Shown in pieces: positions 31,763 to 35,227 of a DNA stretch of 35,227 bases. A program made the translations under genes and the position numbers. Position 1 is the first letter of the stretch, and each line of letters begins with the position of its first letter. The DNA is from CAWJEL01 sp964647255 (lineage in GTDB: Bacteria > Chloroflexota > Anaerolineae > CG2-30-64-16): contig CAZYGI010000041.1 of NCBI GenBank assembly GCA_964647255.1, positions 1 to 35,227 of the forward strand, written 5' to 3'. The notes under the pieces were generated by a model. The model saw nothing but the letters and a program-made list of their open reading frames with translations. It was not told the DNA's origin and did no database searches.

Positions 31763-32110
31763 AGATCAAACACTGTATGACGATGTTGCTATGATACCAC
31801 AAGAAACCGCACAACTGCCAGAAACACCGCGGCCCCGGCAGAAATCAAGGGCATGTCCGCCCGGCCATTGCCCAGGCAGGGATGGGCAGCCTGGCAAACT
31901 GCGGATCGGCCAGTGCAAAGATATATGATCCGTAACGGTTTGACAATTCCTACGGCTGATGATACATTCCGGTCCTCGTTTTGACCGGGGTGTGCGATTC
32001 GATGGCACGCACCCTGGGCGCCTGGCTTCCCCCTGCCGGGTGGCGTCAATACGGCCTGGTGGCGCCGGTCAAGCGGCGCGCCGCGCGGGCCACCCGCAGC
32101 GGAGGTGCGC
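31763..32110. other. Gap between divergent genes: promoter and structured leader of the RHS gene
   Basis: This 348-nt gap separates the cyclase-family gene (-) from the RHS gene (+). It holds the promoter at 31940-31968 and then about 140 nt of leader. Near 31970 a perfect hairpin CCGGTC-CTCGTTTT-GACCGG is followed by GGGTGTG pairing with CGCACCC. The CGCACC of that stem could instead pair with GGTGCG, which includes part of the Shine-Dalgarno. No ORF is credible here. Confidence 0.5.
31940..31968 (+). promoter_or_regulatory. Promoter of the RHS-family gene
   Basis: Plus strand TTGACA (31940-31945), 17 nt, TACATT (31963-31968). The -35 is perfect and the spacing optimal. The start codon lies about 140 nt downstream. 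Confidence 0.7.
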
Positions 32111-35100
32111 ATGGCACGTCGTTCATTTTGGCTTTCGATCTTCGTCGTTGTTTCCCTAGTATTGCAGAGTGCGTTGCCTGTTCTATCGGTAGCTGCCCTC
32201 CCCATTGTAGTGTCGGCTGAAGCCCGGGCGCAGGATGCGGTTGGGGTTGAGGTTAAGGCTGAGGACACGCTACCGCTGACGCCGATCCTCCCGGTGACAC
32301 CCACCGTGCCGGTCACACCGACCCTCCCGGTCACGCTCACCTCGCCGGTGACACCGCCCCTTGCCATTACGCCGACCGGGCCGGCCGCTGCGCCGGCGTT
32401 GGCGCCCGGGGCCCCGCCGCTCAATCTCAACCTTAATCTCGAACTCAGCCTCAGCCTCGATCCGCCGTGGGCGGCGCCGGGGGACGGGGTGACGGCCACG
32501 GTGACGGCGCGCAACCCGGCCGCGGTGCCCCTGCCCGGCTTGACGCTGACCACGGCGCTGCCGGCCGGTCTGTTATACGTCGCCCAAAGCGGCGTCGGTT
32601 TTGCCGCCGACCCGCGCCGCCAGGAGTTGACCTGGCCGGCCGGTGACTTGCATGCGGGCGCGGTCATCACGGGCAGTTTTCAAGTGCGCGTACAAGGGTT
32701 GGCGTTGGGCGAAACCATCACCGACACGGTGACGGCGACCAGCCCGGCTTTGGCGACGGCGGTGCCGGCCAGCGCGGCGCTCGAAGTTGTGTCCCCGCGC
32801 AACAATGAAACATGGGTCACGCCGGAGGCGGGCGGGCAGCTCCGCTCGGCGGACGACCGGTTGCTGCTGCGGGTGCCGCCGGGCGCGGTAGCGGCGCGCA
32901 CACAGATCGTCTACCGACCGGTGACCGCCAACGTGCCGCGGCCCAGCAAGATCGAACGACCATTCGAGCTGACGGCGCGGGACGAGGATGGGCAGGCCGT
33001 CACGACTTTCGGCGCGGGGGTCCAAGTGCGCCTGGCGTATGGCGCACCCCGGCCGGCGGAACCGGGCTACTATCGGGAGCCCGCGCTCTATTACTATGAT
33101 CCGGGCGCCCAGCAGTGGCAACCGGTGGCGGCCGCGTACTCGGCGCAGACCGGCCAGTTGACCGCGGCCCTGACACACTTTTCTATCTACAGCGAAGGCA
33201 GCGCGAATTACATGGTGGAGCGCATGTCGGCGCTGCGCGGCGCACAGACCGATCTCTTCACGCGTTCCATCGGCTACGGGACGAGCTTCGAGTTGGTCCC
33301 CGGCCGCGGCGGCTTGACGCCAGTCTTGGGCTTGCGCTATTCCAGCAGCAACCACACGCCAAACAGCGGGCATCACAGTTTCGCGGGTTTCGGCTGGCAG
33401 CTGACTGGCGCTGACGCGATCTACATCGCGCCGGGCGATGCGAACGCCTTCAAACCGGCCCTGAGCTTGCAGGGCACGACCTATTCGCTGCGGCGGATTG
33501 ACTACGGCGGCCAGGTCAGCGCCTGGTTCGCCAAAGAAGACCCTTTCTTGCAGATCCAGAACCCGAGCGATGAGCTGTGGTACATCTGGACGCCGGATGG
33601 CACGAAGTACACCTTCAGCGCACCGAGCGGCGGCTTTGAGTATTACTGGAAGTTCTGTGATACGGCAAGCCCCAGCAAACGCATCGTGCGGTTGCCGCTG
33701 ACGAACATCACCGATGTGCTCGGCAACAGCGTGAACTACACCTGGGAAGCGGAAGAGGAGCACAGCCCCTACCCGTGCGATAATCACCAGCGGGGGGCGC
33801 GGCTGAAGACGATCAGCTACAACGGTGGCACCACCCAGGTGGTGCTCGACTACACGGAGCGTCTGGATCGGCCGGCCGGCTACGACAATGCCGACAACTG
33901 GCTGTTTTTCACGAGCAAGAAACTGCGCTATGTCACGGTGCAAGTCAAAGCGGACGGCACAGGCGCGTGGCGCACGGTGCGGCGCTATGAGCTCGGCCAC
34001 AACCCGCAGACTGAGACGCCCGCAGTCAGCCAGAAAGCCTTGCATCTCGAATGGCTGGAAGAGCAGACGACCGGCACGGCCGCCTGGCCGCGCACGACCT
34101 TTGGCTACAACGCGACCTGGTTCAGCGCGGAAGATAGTTTTGGGGCCATGAGCTGGCTGCGCAACGGCTACGGTGCGGAGGTCGCCTTCACCGCGGTGAC
34201 CCGGCTGGCGGGTCAACCCCTGATTGTCACCCAGCGGGTGGAAAAAGAGCTGATCACCGCGGCGCTCCCCGTCACTTGGACCTACACCAGCACGGTCTGG
34301 TTTGAGGGCGGCACGTCCAACGGGGAAACGCTGGCTTCCGGCTATGGCGAAGTTGGGGTGACGGATCCCGGCGGCGGTTTGACCCGGCGCCTCTTCCACC
34401 TGACCGATGACGTATCCGGCGGCAAGAGCGATGCGCTCGCCGGCCGCGAAGACCAGATCATCTTCGAGAGCGCCGGGCAGACAGTGCAGAAAACCCTGAC
34501 GCAATGGGTGGCTGACACGGCCAACTTGCCGATTGCCAACGTCCATCCGGCTGCACCCGCCGCCCTGCTGCCGCGCTTCGTCTACTCCAGCAGCGTCGAG
34601 CAGTATGAGGGGGCTCAAAGGGTCAGCCGGCAGGAGAATTACTATCAACCCTCCCGGCAAGGCACGAGCGGCTTGCAATACGGCAACCTGACTGAGCAGC
34701 GGCTGTATGAAGGCACGGCCAGCGGGTGGCGCGCCACCCCGCTGCGGACGACCTACTCCTGGTATTACCCGAACACCACGGCCTGGATCGTCAACAAGGT
34801 TGCACAGACGCAGGTGTACAAATCCTGCTCCGGTTGCGCCGGCGCCGAATTGGAGACCACCAGCCAGTACATCTACGACAGTCCGACGAACGCGGTGGAG
34901 ACGCCGCCGACGCAAGGCTTACTGCGCGTGCGCCAAGATGGCCTGGCCGCGCTGCCCACAGCGCAGTATGAGTATTGGGCCAACGGCAATCTGAAACGGC
35001 AGTTGGACGGCAACAATAACGCCACCCTGACACTGTATGACAGTGCCTTCCAGGTCTACCCGCTGTGCGTTAAGAATGCGCTGGGGCACAGCACCCGCAC

Positions 35101-35227
35101 GCGCTACTACGGTGTTCCGGCCTTAAGTGCGGCGGATGTTGGCGCCGGCGCTGATCAATGTCCCGCCGCGGTAGCGGCCGGCGATACGGCGTGGTTCTCG
35201 CGCTGGCTCGGACCGCAACGCGAACTG
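32111..35227 (+). CDS. Very large secreted RHS/YD-repeat-type protein (partial, 3' end outside window)
   Basis: The frame is open for 1039 codons from ATG 32111 to the window edge without a stop. GGAGGT lies 4 nt upstream. The order is: signal peptide (1-40, cleavage after EARA); a Pro/Thr-rich stretch with PVTPTLPVT repeats (about 55-100); a DUF11-like adhesin domain (about 115-210); and a ZU5-like segment ending LLLRVPPGAV (about 250). From about 375 comes the RHS-type shell start (SIGYGTSFELVPGRGGL, then LRYSSSN and YTFSAPSGG). YD-like units such as YWANGNLKRQLDGNNN appear near the edge. Such proteins form hollow beta-shells that often carry a variable C-terminal toxin. Whether a toxin follows is outside the window. 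Confidence 0.88.
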   Translation, partial: MARRSFWLSIFVVVSLVLQSALPVLSVAALPIVVSAEARAQDAVGVEVKAEDTLPLTPILPVTPTVPVTPTLPVTLTSPVTPPLAITPTGPAAAPALAPGAPPLNLNLNLELSLSLDPPWAAPGDGVTATVTARNPAAVPLPGLTLTTALPAGLLYVAQSGVGFAADPRRQELTWPAGDLHAGAVITGSFQVRVQGLALGETITDTVTATSPALATAVPASAALEVVSPRNNETWVTPEAGGQLRSADDRLLLRVPPGAVAARTQIVYRPVTANVPRPSKIERPFELTARDEDGQAVTTFGAGVQVRLAYGAPRPAEPGYYREPALYYYDPGAQQWQPVAAAYSAQTGQLTAALTHFSIYSEGSANYMVERMSALRGAQTDLFTRSIGYGTSFELVPGRGGLTPVLGLRYSSSNHTPNSGHHSFAGFGWQLTGADAIYIAPGDANAFKPALSLQGTTYSLRRIDYGGQVSAWFAKEDPFLQIQNPSDELWYIWTPDGTKYTFSAPSGGFEYYWKFCDTASPSKRIVRLPLTNITDVLGNSVNYTWEAEEEHSPYPCDNHQRGARLKTISYNGGTTQVVLDYTERLDRPAGYDNADNWLFFTSKKLRYVTVQVKADGTGAWRTVRRYELGHNPQTETPAVSQKALHLEWLEEQTTGTAAWPRTTFGYNATWFSAEDSFGAMSWLRNGYGAEVAFTAVTRLAGQPLIVTQRVEKELITAALPVTWTYTSTVWFEGGTSNGETLASGYGEVGVTDPGGGLTRRLFHLTDDVSGGKSDALAGREDQIIFESAGQTVQKTLTQWVADTANLPIANVHPAAPAALLPRFVYSSSVEQYEGAQRVSRQENYYQPSRQGTSGLQYGNLTEQRLYEGTASGWRATPLRTTYSWYYPNTTAWIVNKVAQTQVYKSCSGCAGAELETTSQYIYDSPTNAVETPPTQGLLRVRQDGLAALPTAQYEYWANGNLKRQLDGNNNATLTLYDSAFQVYPLCVKNALGHSTRTRYYGVPALSAADVGAGADQCPAAVAAGDTAWFSRWLGPQREL

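Noticed and set aside
31970..32100. Cyclic-di-GMP (GEMM) riboswitch before the RHS gene
   Set aside because: The conserved CAAA and GGGACGCAAAGCC-type elements are absent, although the region is clearly structured.
32573..34915. 780-codon open frame on the minus strand opposite the RHS gene
   Set aside because: It is antisense to a frame with signal peptide, Shine-Dalgarno, promoter and RHS features; its own translation is Arg/Gly/Pro-rich with no domain.

Overview
The window is about 35 kb of high-GC DNA that is coding almost throughout. All complete genes except two lie on the minus strand. The gene mix points to a Chloroflexota bacterium of the Anaerolineae/Caldilineae type: an ECF sigma factor coupled to a DUF5667-like membrane partner, a DHH-CBS-CBS-poly(A)-polymerase fusion, SpoVS, RicT, a four-domain S1 protein with a repetitive acidic tail, and large secreted or lipid-anchored proteins. 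That assignment is inference; there is no rRNA marker and I saw no tRNA or CRISPR array.

Layout from left to right. 1-1386: partial anti-sigma-like gene and its sigma factor. 1474-4454: a restriction-modification pair (AccI-like endonuclease, then gamma-type N6-adenine methyltransferase) of visibly lower GC, placed 3 bases behind the tRNA nucleotidyltransferase-like fusion gene (4458-7139). 7334-9399: a TraR/DksA zinc-finger protein and an S1-domain protein; the S1 gene has a near-consensus promoter and a leader of about 320 nt. 9787-11658: secreted subtilisin-like protease with its own promoter.

11812-17862 is the most interesting block. Read on the minus strand it runs: glycosyltransferase, Crp/Fnr regulator with an unusual C-terminal cysteine cluster, a spacer with two palindromes, a polytopic membrane protein with histidine motifs reminiscent of heme-copper oxidase/NorB subunit I, a formylglycine-enzyme-like lipoprotein without the usual catalytic cysteines, heme o synthase (CyoE/CtaB), and another membrane protein. 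Together they look like a regulated heme-dependent respiratory or NO/O2-handling module that I cannot match to a named system.

18036-21069: SpoVS (+), RicT/PSP1, DNA polymerase III delta-prime and a MaoC-type hydratase. 21425-22780 (+): a lipoprotein ending in two tandem 80-residue repeats. 22828-31762 (minus): a likely envelope/secretion cluster (CPBP protease, M6-like metalloprotease, membrane protein, large Asp-box repeat protein) behind a phosphoribosyltransferase, a DapA-family aldolase/synthase and a kynurenine-formamidase-like cyclase. 32111 to the end (+): the first 1039 codons of a very large secreted RHS/YD-repeat protein that runs off the window.

Several neighbouring genes overlap by exactly 4 bases (ATGA or GTGA), which suggests translational coupling. 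Five promoters with recognisable -35/-10 boxes at 17-18 nt spacing can be read directly from the sequence; two weaker ones are also listed.
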